From Cytophagales bacterium (lineage in GTDB: Bacteria; Bacteroidota; Bacteroidia; Cytophagales; 172606-1), in NCBI GenBank assembly GCA_030446715.1, contig JAUJMU010000004.1, positions 62,001-126,000 on the forward strand: 64,000 nucleotides of DNA. Reading direction: 5' to 3'. Shown here piece by piece: positions 18,825 to 28,263 of the stretch (position 1 is its first letter; each line of letters opens with the position of its first letter). The notes under the pieces are model-generated. The model was given only the letters and a program-made list of their open reading frames with translations, was not told the DNA's origin and did no database searches. The translations under genes were made by a program, and so were the position numbers.

Positions 18825-19351
18825 GTTTTTACCTGACAGCCCTTTACTGATACTGGCAGTGAATCCTTCTGCATGATTGACAAACAGAATAAGCGCATCA
18901 GACTCAGCGTAAGCTTAGGTTCTTTGCCGGATGAATTCCGGAAAGACTGCCCGGATTGCTGTTCAGCGTGAGCAGTATCGTGGAGTCTGGACAAGATAAT
19001 TTTGCAATCCTTCCAGAGAAATTCAATTTGTTGTAAAGCAGGTGCACAGGGGGCGGAAAAAGTAAGTGGCAGCCGGGCTCTATAGCCTTTTGATTTACTG
19101 GACAGGCTTGATGGATCCGGTCGTTATCCAGCTCCTTGCCAAGGAGTGTGTCGTAATTCTTGGCAAGTTATGGGCATCAGGCAGGTACCGGTAAGAGCTT
19201 TTTTAGCCTTGCCTCCTCCCCTACCCTTTCCAGCCGGTCGCCTCTGGTACTGCATCTGTTCTGTCCGGATCGAAATCCGGTAAATCTGCCTGCCCCCGCC
19301 GTTACATACCAAACCTTATGTTAAACAGAGCCTTTTCTTCTCCCTTAACGA
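18825..19351. other. Intergenic, no gene supported
   Basis: About 525 bp between two convergent genes. No open frame with a recognisable product and no clear terminator with a T run. Confidence 0.5.
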
Positions 19352-19759
19352 CTACTTAGCGGGATGCTTCACCAAGTGCAGCCCATAAGCAGGTAAGTGA
19401 TCAAAGTCATTGTCTGTAGTGTGCAATTCAAAGTCGAAATACAAAGCAGTTGCCGCAATCCAGATATCATTCTTGCCCATATTTCGCGCTGAGAGGCCAG
19501 CAGGTAGTGGCTGTCCTTGTAGCTTGCCCTGGCTATAGGCATCAACCTGAGCGTACAGCTTGGTCAAACCACGAGTAACTTCCACCAAAGGATAGTAGTC
19601 CAAGATATACTGTAAGAAGGTCACTTTTTGGTAGCCCCAATCAGATTTGAGGGCAAAGGCTTCAAGTTCTCCGGCTACCACCATTGGTATAATGGCTTGT
19701 GCAGGCAGGTTCTTCTGCTGCCGAATATGCTGGATGATTAGGTTGGTGTCAAAGACCAT
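19352..19759 (-). CDS. vapC: VapC-like PIN-domain toxin
   Basis: A 135-residue PIN domain with its acidic active-site residues in order: Asp4 (VFDTN), Glu (VAGELEAF), Asp (GKNDIWIAATAL) and Asp (TTDNDFDHL). VapC toxins are Mg-dependent RNases acting on tRNA or rRNA. The start at 19759 overlaps the preceding antitoxin gene by 11 bp, the usual vapBC arrangement. The gene is intact. Confidence 0.88.
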   Translation of the reverse strand: MVFDTNLIIQHIRQQKNLPAQAIIPMVVAGELEAFALKSDWGYQKVTFLQYILDYYPLVEVTRGLTKLYAQVDAYSQGKLQGQPLPAGLSARNMGKNDIWIAATALYFDFELHTTDNDFDHLPAYGLHLVKHPAK

Positions 19760-19964
19760 TATCTTGCTGCTCTTCTTGCAATAGCTGATCCATCCGGCGG
19801 TTTTCTTCTGCCGTGAAACCTAAGTCGGGAATGTGAAGGGGCTCCTTAGGGGCAACTTCCTGCATGAAGCGTTCTACTCCCCAGCGCCTTATATCCTCAG
19901 GCTTGTAGGAATTGGCTCCCCGACGCATCGGAGGGATAGGCTCTTGTTTCTTTGTTGTTTCCAT
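19749..19964 (-). CDS. vapB: VapB-like antitoxin
   Basis: A 71-residue protein, METTKKQEPIPPMRRGANSYKPEDIRRW...FTAEENRRMDQLLQEEQQDNGL. It is recognised mainly by size and by overlapping the 5' end of the PIN toxin gene. The acidic C-terminus is suited to toxin binding. No clear AbrB or RHH motif is visible, so the DNA-binding type is uncertain. It lies 10 bp after the end of a plasmid-type Rep remnant. Confidence 0.7.
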   Translation of the reverse strand: METTKKQEPIPPMRRGANSYKPEDIRRWGVERFMQEVAPKEPLHIPDLGFTAEENRRMDQLLQEEQQDNGL

Positions 19965-19974
19965 CTCTTTTTTT

Positions 19975-20420
19975 TTAGCGGCTTATTGGCTCTGCTTCCT
20001 TCTCAGATTCTTTCCCCACCCGTACCCAAACGGCATTGCAGTACTTCTCCTTATGATCAATCTTACGGGAAGAACCCTCTTTTTCCTGCCATTCTTTCAA
20101 CAACTTTTTCGCCTTTTGGAATCCAATGGCCTTGGCATAGCGGGTAATGTTCTTTTCAGCCACTTTGAAGGGTTTTAAGCCTAGCAGCACTTTCTTATAC
20201 TCATCCAAATACGCGTACCACTCGGCCGGTATCTGAGCAGGTTCTATCTTGTTAAGGGTAAATTGTAAGCCAATAATAGGCTTTCTGCCCGTCCCCTTTT
20301 TATTCTGGTCATACGTGGTGTATACTCAAAGGTATACTTAGTCTTAGACAATTCTTCTATTGGCTCAGATAGAGTGTATTTGAGCACATCCCGTATAGAC
20401 TGCGTCACAACTTGTCGGAA
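19975..20420 (-). pseudogene. Rep_3-like replication initiator, C-terminal remnant
   Basis: Minus-strand reading gives FRQVVTQSIRDVLKYTLSEP and IEELSKTKYTFEYTP, then after a one-base shift near 20310 YDQNKKGTGRKPIIGLQFTLNKI and a long charged tail KPFKVAEKNITRYAKAIGFQKAKKLLKEW. The pattern of a winged-helix ending in a strand such as IGLQFTL followed by basic helices resembles the second half of plasmid Rep_3/RepB initiators. The N-terminal half is missing. With vapBC immediately downstream, this suggests a fragment of an integrated plasmid. The family assignment rests on pattern only. Confidence 0.5.
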
Positions 20421-20503
20421 AAGGGAATAGGATTATTTACAAAGACCTGATTCCAAATGTTGTCGATCCAGGACCTGGCGAAGGAGAGTTTACCAGAGCA
20501 TTC

Positions 20504-20743
20504 GGTTGGAACTATCGATTCGGGCCTAAAGTAAGACAGAAGCAGTAAAAGTATTATGGGTCAATTAGTTAAGTATATTTGTATCATGAAACGGTCGTTT
20601 TTTGATAATGGCGGATTTGTCTCATAAACTCATTCTAAACTGAGAAAAAGAGCGAAAAACAGTCATATTATCACTATTGGCGGCTAGTGATGACATTGTG
20701 AGACTGGCTATCTTACTTTAGGCCCGAATCGATAGTTCCAACC
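20504..20743. mobile_element. 240-bp element with Tn3-type inverted repeats (TIME-like)
   Basis: Perfect 33-bp inverted repeats at 20504-20536 and 20711-20743 begin GGTTGGAACTATCGATTCGG and end in AAAGTAAGA. They are a variant of the 37-bp repeats that bound the large Tn3-type transposon at 33,349-49,104, and the right copy continues TAGCC as those do. Only about 174 bp of non-coding sequence lies between, so this fits a Tn3-derived inverted-repeat miniature element. No 5-bp target duplication is visible (cattc against ctcct). It truncates the ABC permease on its right. Confidence 0.75.
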
Positions 20744-22033
20744 CTCCTCCTGCTTCCGCTGCTGCTGCCTCCCTATATTTTCACGGTTGCCTGGGTAGAT
20801 TTTCTGCTCGCCGTGGGCCTGCCCGGCTTGCACATATATGGTACTCCAACTGCCGTGCTCGTACTGATCCTTGTCCTCTCGCCGGTAAGTATGCTGGTAG
20901 TAGAAAGTGCTTTGGAACGCATCAGCTCCAACCTGGAGGCTGCCGCTTTACTGGCAGGACCTTACCCGGTAGTCCTGCGCCGGATTGTATTGCCGCTTAT
21001 CCGGCCCGCTATTCTTTCCTCCCTGCTGCTCACGTTTGTACTGGCCGTCTCCGAATTTACCGTACCCGCTTTCCTTTCGGTCAGGGTACTGACCACGGAG
21101 ATTTTTACCCGGTTTTCCGCCTTTTACGATTTTCCGGCAGCTATTTCCCAGGCTGCCTGGCTCGTAATGCTATGCGGAGCCGGACTATGGCTGGAGTCCC
21201 GCTGCCTGGCCAGTCAGCCCTTTACGGCAGTTTCCCTCAAAGACAATCACGCTCGTTTCGTCCCTCTGGCCCGGCACACGAACCGGCTGGCGGGGATAGT
21301 CACTTGTTACGTAGTGTTGACGGCTTTTCTGCCGCTCGGGGCTATGCTGGCTCAGGCTTTGAACAGAGGACCGGAAAATCTTTTCACCGCCTTTAGCCTG
21401 CTGCAAACCGAAATGCTTACTTCTTTTCAACTGGCTTTTGCCGGAGCTATACTGATCAGCCTGTCTGGATTAGCCCTTACCTATTTCAAAAACCGTACCT
21501 CAGCCCGTGTCCTTGATTTTACCCTGCTGCTCACCTTTGCCCTGCCTTCCATTGTAGCGGGACTGGCCCTTATCCGGTTTTATAATACACCTTACCTGAA
21601 CTTTATATACGCTACTCCGCTCATCCTGCTCCTGGCCTGGCTGATGCGGTACCTGTGGGTGGGCGAACGGATGTTGCATAACCGGTACATGCAGTTGCCC
21701 GTCGCTTTCGAGCAGGCTGCCGCACTTTCCGGAGCCAGGGACTGGACTACCTTCCGGGTAATAGTGCTCCCCCTGCTGGCTGATGCCTGGTTTGGTGCTT
21801 TCCTGGTGAGTTTTATTTTCTGCATCGGAGAGCTGGGGACGGCCATTATGGTGTATCCACCGGGTACATCGCTATTGCCCATTAAAATATTTACGCTCAT
21901 GGCCAACGCCCCGCAGGGTTTAACCAGTGCCTTGTGCCTGGCTACGCTGCTTTTTACGAGCCTGGTGCTGGCAGGCTGGCTAGGGGTATGGTCACTGATC
22001 CGAAAAGCTATTCCGGGGTATGAGCAAAGTTGA
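20744..22033 (+). pseudogene. Iron/thiamine-type ABC permease, N-terminus missing
   Basis: The frame is open from the right edge of the 240-bp element (LLLLPLLLLPPYIFTVAWVDF) to 22033, giving 430 residues. Two BPD_transp_1 modules are visible, each with an EAA-like loop: LEAAALLAGPYPVVLRRIVLPLIRPAI and FEQAAALSGARDWTTFRVIVLPLLADAW. This double-permease layout is that of FbpB/ThiP-type importers, normally about 500-560 residues. The first transmembrane helices are therefore lost. A GTG at 20813 could start a shorter product. It overlaps the ATPase gene by 14 bp. Confidence 0.75.
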
Positions 22034-22736
22034 ACTTACTGATATCACCAAATATTACGGGACCAGGAAAGTGCTGGGCGGGATGAGTCTGCAAGTGCCC
22101 CCCGGGAAACTCACCTGCCTGCTGGGTGCTTCCGGATCGGGCAAAACCACGGTGCTTAAATTAATAGCGGGTCTGGAGGTTCCCCAGTCCGGAGAGGTAA
22201 GCATTGGAGGAGAACCCGTGACAGTGGGCAAGAAACTGCTCCGGCCGCCCTACCAGCGGGGGGTAGGCTATATCTTTCAGGATTTAGCCCTCTGGCCCCA
22301 CATGACTGCCCGGGAAAACATTGCCTTTGGGCTAAAGGTGGGGAAAGCACCCGGTTACGGGCAAAGCGTAACCGCAATGGCGGAAAAGCTGCAGATCGGT
22401 GAATTACTCGGAAAGTACCCGGGTGAGCTCTCCGGGGGCCAGCAGCAACTGGTAGCCATCGCCCGCAGCCTTGTGCTCCAGCCTCGGGTGCTGTTGCTGG
22501 ACGAGCCTCTGGCCAATCTCGACGTGAAACTAAAAAAGAGAGTACTTCACCTGGTGCTGGAGGCAAAGGAGTCAGGAGGCATCACGCTCATCTACGTATC
22601 CCACGACCACCGGGAAGCCTTTGCCATTGCGGACTGGATCATTGTGCTCCAGGAGGGGCAGGTAGCTGCCGCCGGTACTGCTGAAGGGCTACAGAAAACG
22701 GATAATGCTTATTTAAAAAACTTTATTGAGTTATAA
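22020..22736 (+). CDS. ABC transporter ATP-binding protein
   Basis: 238 residues with Walker A GASGSGKTT, Q-loop YIFQDLALWPH, signature LSGGQQQLVAIARSL, Walker B VLLLDEPLANLD and the switch His in YVSHDHREA. It is of the PotA/FbpC type without the C-terminal TOBE regulatory domain. It would energise the permease encoded just upstream (overlap 14 bp). A periplasmic binding protein gene is not present in the visible neighbourhood and may have been lost with the permease N-terminus. Confidence 0.9.
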   Translation: MSKVELTDITKYYGTRKVLGGMSLQVPPGKLTCLLGASGSGKTTVLKLIAGLEVPQSGEVSIGGEPVTVGKKLLRPPYQRGVGYIFQDLALWPHMTARENIAFGLKVGKAPGYGQSVTAMAEKLQIGELLGKYPGELSGGQQQLVAIARSLVLQPRVLLLDEPLANLDVKLKKRVLHLVLEAKESGGITLIYVSHDHREAFAIADWIIVLQEGQVAAAGTAEGLQKTDNAYLKNFIEL

Positions 22737-22761
22737 TTAACCACAACTAACCACTTGAACC

Positions 22762-23505
22762 ATGAAAACCCTGCTTGTTTTTGCTTTTGCCGGATGGCTA
22801 TTATTAGGGTGCAACCAGCAAAAAGCTGCTCAGCTCCCCCAGGAGGACGCCCCGGCTCAGGAATCGGCTCCCTCTGGGGCAACCCCCAGGTCCGTTGCCA
22901 TTTCTTCACCCATTAGGTTTTCCTTTGAGGATGCGTCCGTAGGAAAGCTACCTGAGGGCTGGAAGATGTTTAAAACGGGCCCGGGCGGGAACATGCGTTG
23001 GGAGACAGTAAGTGACGGAGGCAATAAAGTACTGGCCCAATTACTCGATGAGAATCCCGGGGGGCACTTTAACATTGCCATTTATGAGCCTGTTATGGCC
23101 CAGAACGTATCCTTACAGACCCGTTTTAAATCGGTAAAAGGAAAAATAGACCAGGGAGGTGGGTTTGTGTGGCGTTTTCGGGATGCCGACAATTACTACA
23201 TCGTGCGGGCCAACTCGCTGGAAGATAATGTAGTACTTTATAAAGTAGAAAACGGAAAACGCACGGATTTGCCTCTTGTGGGCAAAGGAAAGACCTACGG
23301 GGCAGAGGCAAAAGTTCCGACTGCCTCCTGGCATACCCTGCAGTTGAACGCACAGGATAGCTTATTTACCGTCCGGATCAATGGAAAGGAGCTTTTCCGG
23401 GTAGTGGATAAAACCTTTACCGGCCAGGGAAAAGTGGGGTTCTGGTCCAAGGCGGATGCGGTCACCTATTTTGATGATTTTTTAGTAGAAATAAATGATA
23501 AATAA
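22762..23505 (+). CDS. Lipoprotein with DUF1080-like/concanavalin-type fold
   Basis: 247 residues. Signal MKTLLVFAFAGWLLLGC gives a lipobox Cys at residue 17, followed by a Pro/Ala/Gln-rich linker to about 50. The rest, SFEDASVGKLPEGWKMFKTG..., GGGFVWRFRDADNYYIVRANSLEDNVVLYKVENGK, WHTLQLNAQDSLFTVRINGKELF and KVGFWSKADAVTYFDDFLV, is a laminin-G/DUF1080-type jelly roll. Such domains bind or process sugars; DUF1080 members include 3-keto-glycoside hydrolases. Active residues cannot be assigned here. It is intact and lies 25 bp after the ABC ATPase gene. Confidence 0.65.
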   Translation: MKTLLVFAFAGWLLLGCNQQKAAQLPQEDAPAQESAPSGATPRSVAISSPIRFSFEDASVGKLPEGWKMFKTGPGGNMRWETVSDGGNKVLAQLLDENPGGHFNIAIYEPVMAQNVSLQTRFKSVKGKIDQGGGFVWRFRDADNYYIVRANSLEDNVVLYKVENGKRTDLPLVGKGKTYGAEAKVPTASWHTLQLNAQDSLFTVRINGKELFRVVDKTFTGQGKVGFWSKADAVTYFDDFLVEINDK

Positions 23506-23545
23506 CTCATAACATCGTCTTTCATCACCTAAACCTAACGTTAAT

Positions 23546-24568
23546 ATGCTTGATTCTTTTTTTTCCCGCCGGGCTTGGCTCAAGGCCAGCGCCCTGACAG
23601 GTGCCACCAGCTTGATTAGCCTGGAAAACAGCTTTTCTCATCCAAGCAAAGAAAAAACACCGGCTCTTACCCCCCAGGAAATTTCAGCCATTGAAAAGGC
23701 AATGGGGAAGAAGGGGACCTATAACCAAGACCAGGCCGTACACACCACGCCCCTGCCCCGTAATGATCTGAAGGTAACCATCAAGGGGGAGCCCGTACCC
23801 ATTCCGTTTGGCTTCGGAGGCTGGGCCTCCATCAAGAAAACTCTGGACGGTAAATCGGCCGTGCTGATGAGTGATACCGTGCTGCTGGAGGAAGAAGTGA
23901 ATCCACTGATCTCGGCCGCACACGCAAATGGACTGGAGATCAGCGCTATTCATAACCACTTCTTTTACGAGCAGCCGCGTATTTTCTACATGCACCTGCA
24001 CGGGATGGGGAGCCCGCAGGAACTGGCCACCAGGTTTGCCGCTGCCATTAAGGATTCAAAAATTGCTCCTGCCAACCAACCCCAGACGGCTACCAACTCC
24101 GCCGCTCAGACGGGGAACACGGGCACGGGAACAACCGCTCCCCCTACTGGAAAAGAACTCTTCGATCTACCCGCCTTAGATGCCATTGTTAAATACCAGG
24201 GGGTTGTCAATGGACCAACGTATAAATACACCGTTGGCAGGGATGACTTAAATGTGATGGCCATGGGCGCAGAAATGACAGCTGCCATTGGGCTGAACTC
24301 CTGGGCGGGTTTTGCTGGCACGAAAGACAATGCCCATGTGGCTGGAGACATAGCCATGCTGGAAGGGGAAGTAAACCCGGTGATTAAAGCATTACGGAGT
24401 AATAATTTGGAAGTAGTTGCCCTGCACCACCACATGCTGGGGGACAACCCCCGCATGGTCTTTCTCCACTACTACGGACGAGGACCAGCCACCACCCTTG
24501 CCCAAGGCTTCCGGGCTGCGCTGGATCAACTGGGCAAAGGCAAAACCGGTATGCAAATGAAACATTGA
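23546..24568 (+). CDS. DUF1259 (LppY/LpqO-like) protein, exported
   Basis: 340 residues with a Tat-like start FFSRRAWLKASALTGATSL. Two DUF1259 repeats are visible. The first (about 45-165) has FGFGGWASIKKT, EEEVNPLISAAHANGLEISAIHNHFFYEQPR and FYMHLHGMG. The second (about 205-330) has NSWAGFAGTKDNAHVAGDIAM, EGEVNPVIKALRSNNLEVVALHHHML and MVFLHYYGRG. The His-rich strands (HNHF, HHHM, MHLHG) suggest metal binding, though the function is unknown. A Thr/Gln/Asn-rich linker joins the repeats. It is likely cotranscribed with the lipoprotein upstream. Confidence 0.8.
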   Translation: MLDSFFSRRAWLKASALTGATSLISLENSFSHPSKEKTPALTPQEISAIEKAMGKKGTYNQDQAVHTTPLPRNDLKVTIKGEPVPIPFGFGGWASIKKTLDGKSAVLMSDTVLLEEEVNPLISAAHANGLEISAIHNHFFYEQPRIFYMHLHGMGSPQELATRFAAAIKDSKIAPANQPQTATNSAAQTGNTGTGTTAPPTGKELFDLPALDAIVKYQGVVNGPTYKYTVGRDDLNVMAMGAEMTAAIGLNSWAGFAGTKDNAHVAGDIAMLEGEVNPVIKALRSNNLEVVALHHHMLGDNPRMVFLHYYGRGPATTLAQGFRAALDQLGKGKTGMQMKH

Positions 24569-24604
24569 TATGCTTGGCGGGCCAGGCAACTGGCCGCTCA
24601 CCCG

Positions 24605-24641
24605 CCGGCTTTTACTATTCGCTGCGACAAGTAAAAGCCGG
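24605..24641. repeat. 12-bp inverted repeat after the DUF1259 gene
   Basis: Arms ccggcttttact (24605-24616) and agtaaaagccgg (24630-24641) pair perfectly around a 13-base loop, 36 bp after the stop codon. It is a likely transcript-end hairpin, though no T run follows. Confidence 0.55.
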
Positions 24642-24707
24642 ATGAACCGCCAGCTTTTGCTGGTTGAACCACTATACCTAAAGATTAATCACCTGTTATC
24701 CCTGCAA

Positions 24708-25450
24708 ATGAGATTCTTCCGCGTTGTATTCGTTTGTTTGCTTGTGCTTTCCCTTCCGGATAACTCACTGGCTTCCGGACCTGATCCGGCGCCCGAAGCG
24801 CGGCCAGGCCTAAAAATCCCCGATTCTGGGTAGTGAATTTTGGTACTGCCACCACGCTAGCCCCCGGAAAAATAGGTTTTGCGGCGGGTATTGGCGGGCA
24901 GGTGGTTTTGGTAGGCGATCCCCGGACAACGAGTGCCTTTTTTACCATTCCACACGCCGGCTTCCGGTTTGGCCTGGCTAAAACCCTGGACGCTGGCTTG
25001 CGTTTAGCACCCATTCCGCTGCCGTATTCAACTGTGGGGCCCGGCTTTGGCATCAACGCAGATGTCAAATACTGCCTGACCAAACCGGAGGATAAGGTTC
25101 AGTTTGGCGTGGTTATAGGTGCTGGCGGCGCCCACGTTTTGATTGAGAACAAGACGCGCTGGGCTTACAGTCCCAACCTGGCTGCGCTGACTACTTTTTC
25201 GCTTAATGAGAAAACGCAGCTTACTACCATGGGCCGATACGTGTTTTTGGGTATTCCTACGGCGCCCGGCGGGCGGAGCGAAAATTTCGTCAACATTTCG
25301 GGTATTTCCTTCGGTTTGAAGAAAAACCTGAGTCCGGCAGTTTCTCTTTTTCCGGAAGTCGGCGCTTACTGGTATCAGGGAAAAATTAGGAACGTGAAAG
25401 CCAATGGTCCGGGTTTTCAGTACGGAATAATGCTTGCTACAAGTTTCTAG
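24708..25450 (+). pseudogene. Outer-membrane beta-barrel protein, frameshift after the signal
   Basis: The ATG at 24708 gives the signal MRFFRVVFVCLLVLSLPDNSLA, but this frame stops at 24831-24833. One base over, the sequence runs on as PKNPRFWVVNFGTATTLAPGKIGFAAGIGG and continues in amphipathic strands (GFRFGLAKTLDAGLRLAPI, QFGVVIGAGGAHVLI, QYGIMLATSF) to 25450. The alternating pattern and terminal Phe indicate an eight-to-ten-strand barrel of about 240 residues. The TAG stop at 25448-25450 coincides with the left boundary of a MITE-like element, so the true C-terminus may once have been different. Confidence 0.6.
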
Positions 25451-25541
25451 TGGTCTTCCAACGATTATATGAGGGGTACGCCAGGTCATTTTCCCAAGTA
25501 TTTTTCACAATTTTAGCCCTCACTTTAACCTTGGGGACCAC
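25450..25541. mobile_element. 92-bp TA-flanked MITE-like element, copy 1
   Basis: A near-identical 93-bp copy lies at 36195-36287; the two differ by one G in a G run. Ends are imperfect inverted repeats (gtggtcttccaa / ttggggaccac) flanked by TA at 25448-25449 and 25542-25543, as CTAG on both sides. This is the pattern of IS630/mariner-related MITEs. It carries no ORF. Confidence 0.8.
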
Positions 25542-25610
25542 TAGCTACAAATTTGTAGCCGAAGCTGAAAAGGGAGTCCATCATTCCAGATATCACTACT
25601 GACAGCCTAA

Positions 25611-27805
25611 TTGAACCGTGTGAAAGCAACTGTTGACAATGGGCTCTGCGCCTGTCTGATTTTTTTCCTGAGCTGCACTTACACTTTTGCCCAGCATAGT
25701 TTACCCGATACGATTGTGCCTTTTTTGCCGAAAAGGAAATCAGGCTGGACGGGGTGCTGGACGAGCAGGTTTGGCAACAGGCCATGCACATTACCAACTT
25801 CACTCAGCGGGAACTGAATGTGAACCAGCCGGTTACTGAGAAAACCGAGGTAGCCCTGGTTTATACGGAAAAGAACCTCTTCATTGGCGTATGGTGCTAT
25901 GACTCTGAGCCGGACCGAATCATTGCCAAAGAATTCAAGCGTGATTTCTCTCATGGGCTGGAAGACAATTTTGAAGTGATTATCGACACCTACCACGACT
26001 TAAGGAACGGGTATTTGTTCATTATCAATCCGAATGGTGCCCGTAAGGACGCGCAGGTGCTCGATAATGGCAGCAGCTTTAACGTCCACTGGAATGGCGT
26101 CTGGAATGTAAAAACGTCCGTGACGAAAGGGGGATGGTTTGCGGAAATGGCCATTCCCCTCTCCACCCTAAAGTTCCGCTCCGGACTCGCCAAGCAGGTC
26201 TGGGGCATCAATTTCGAGCGCAACATCCGACGGAAGCGGGAGCAGGTGATGTGGCAGGGATGGTCCCGGGATTCCGAATTGGAATTTGTAAACCGGGCTG
26301 GCACGCTGGTGGGCTTAAATCAGATTACCAGTAAAGCTTTTGTGGAAGTAAAACCATACGGGATTGCCGGCCTGCAGCGGGCGTCCGGCAAAGACAAAGG
26401 TGTGTTTAATGCCGGGGGGGATATAAACTACCTGATTACCCCTACCTTACGGCTGAACCTGACGGCAAATACCGATTTTGCCCAGGTTGAAGCCGACCAG
26501 CAGCAAATCAACCTGACCAGGTTTCCCCTGTTCTTTCCCGAAAGGCGGGAGTTCTTCCTGGAGGGACAAGATTACTTCAGCATGGGTTTCAGTGGCCAGA
26601 TTATTCCTTTCTACAGCCGCCGGATTGGCTTGAACCAGAACCGGCAAACCGTACCCATTCTGGGTGGAGCCCGCCTGTTAGGCAAAATAAACCGTTCTAC
26701 CATTGGGGTGATGAGCCTCCAGACTGCCCCCCAGGAGGGTGTGGATGGGGAACAAGCCACGCCGGGGACGAATTATACCGTACTCAGCTGGCGGCAGGAC
26801 GTACTCAAGCAGTCTACCGTAGGCCTGATGTCCACCAATCAGTACGCCAATGGCCGGTTGCACAGTACGACCGGAGGATATGTCCGGTACAGCACCGATA
26901 AACTACTTGGCAACAAGAACTTAATCATCGGATCTTCTTACGCCCGCAACTACAATTCCGACAGTTCCGCCTCCGACCCGAGTGCCCACCGCATATTTAT
27001 TTCCTACCCCAATGACCGGGTACAATTTGACGCGGCCTGGAACCGGAGTGCCACTTCCTTTAACCCTGAAGTCGGTTTCCTGAGACGAAGCAATTTTCAG
27101 GAATTTTATTCCGAACTGGAGTTTAAGCCCCGACCAAAGCACTTTCTCAAATGGATCCGGCAGTTCAGTTTTAAGCCACTGGATATGAATTGGTTCATAT
27201 ACGACGACAGCAAGCGCCTGCAGAGCTTCTCCTACGAGATCCGCCCGCTGGGTTTTGAAACGCGTAGCGGTGAATTTTTCGAATTTAACATCCAGCGAAG
27301 GGCAGAAGGCTTGCAGGAGCCTTTTAACCTTAGGGACAGTATTCAGATAGCCCCGGGAAATTACTGGATGACGCGTTATGAAATTCAGGCCGAAACCTTT
27401 TCGAGCCGCTTGTTTTCAATAGAGACAGCCATTAACTGGGGTGAATTCTACAATGGCCGGATCACTTCAGGAGAATTGGATTTGAACTGGCGTGCCAGTC
27501 GCTACCTCAATGTGAACATGGGCTATGAGCACAACTGGGTGAATCTGCCGGAGGGAAAGTTTCAGACGCGTCTGGTCAACAACCGGATTGAGTACGCCAT
27601 CAGCCCGAACGTTTTCGGTTCCTTGTTTAGCCAATGGAACAATGAGGATGAGCAGATTCTGCTCAATTACCGGCTGCAAGTCATTCCCAAGATTGGCGCC
27701 GACTTCTTCTTTATCGTCAATCAGGTACTGGATACTTCGACCGCAAAATGGAGATTTTCCCAAACGGTAGTAATCGGAAAGCTGATCTGGCGGTTCGTAT
27801 TGTAA
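25611..27805 (+). pseudogene. DUF5916 protein with CBM9-like N-terminus, one frameshift
   Basis: A signal-like start (TTG at 25611 or GTG at 25620; GLCACLIFFLSCTYTFAQ) runs to the T6 run at about 25718-25724. One base over, the protein continues EKEIRLDGVLDEQVWQQA, the usual start of a carbohydrate-family-9-like domain (to about residue 230). DUF5916 follows: INFERNIRRKREQVMW, LNLTANTDFAQVEADQQQINLTRFPLFFPERREFFLEG, and a barrel-like C-terminus ending in VVIGKLIWRFVL. The total is about 730 residues. DUF5916 proteins are outer-membrane-associated, with no settled function. The break sits in a homopolymer, so an assembly error is possible. Confidence 0.75.
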
Positions 27806-28263
27806 CTGAAAGCAGATTATTGTGACACATATAGCTAATGCCCTTACCAGGCACGTTTGCACAGTTACTTCCCGTTCCTGGGTGGTTTTAGTGAAGCGCC
27901 CCTATCCTGGCAAATCATTGAAAATACCTAAAACCAGGTATTGAGATATATTCCCTCTTTCGTTAGGTTGCCATCGGATCAGGCTCCTGCTTTTTTAGAA
28001 ATTTTTCATTCTTCCGTTTTTCCTATCCGGAGCCAGGTCACGTGCTTATGCCAGTGGCAGTGGTAAAAGACTAAAATAGCTTAACATACAAGCCATTTTC
28101 TCATACCTGTCTACCCTTCTTTCTGGCAGGCAGGAGATGAACAGTTCCATTTACGCCCCGCTTCATGTGAGCCGAAACTAATCCCCTGCGAATAGCACAT
28201 GATCTTATAATCATTTAATGTTAAACGGATAAAACGAATCTACCCTTAAGAAAGGAGCTGTTT
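27806..28263. other. Intergenic, no gene supported
   Basis: About 460 bp. The last 20 bp carry gaaaggagc (around 28250-28258), a good ribosome-binding site for the following gene. No hairpin with a T run is obvious. Confidence 0.5.
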
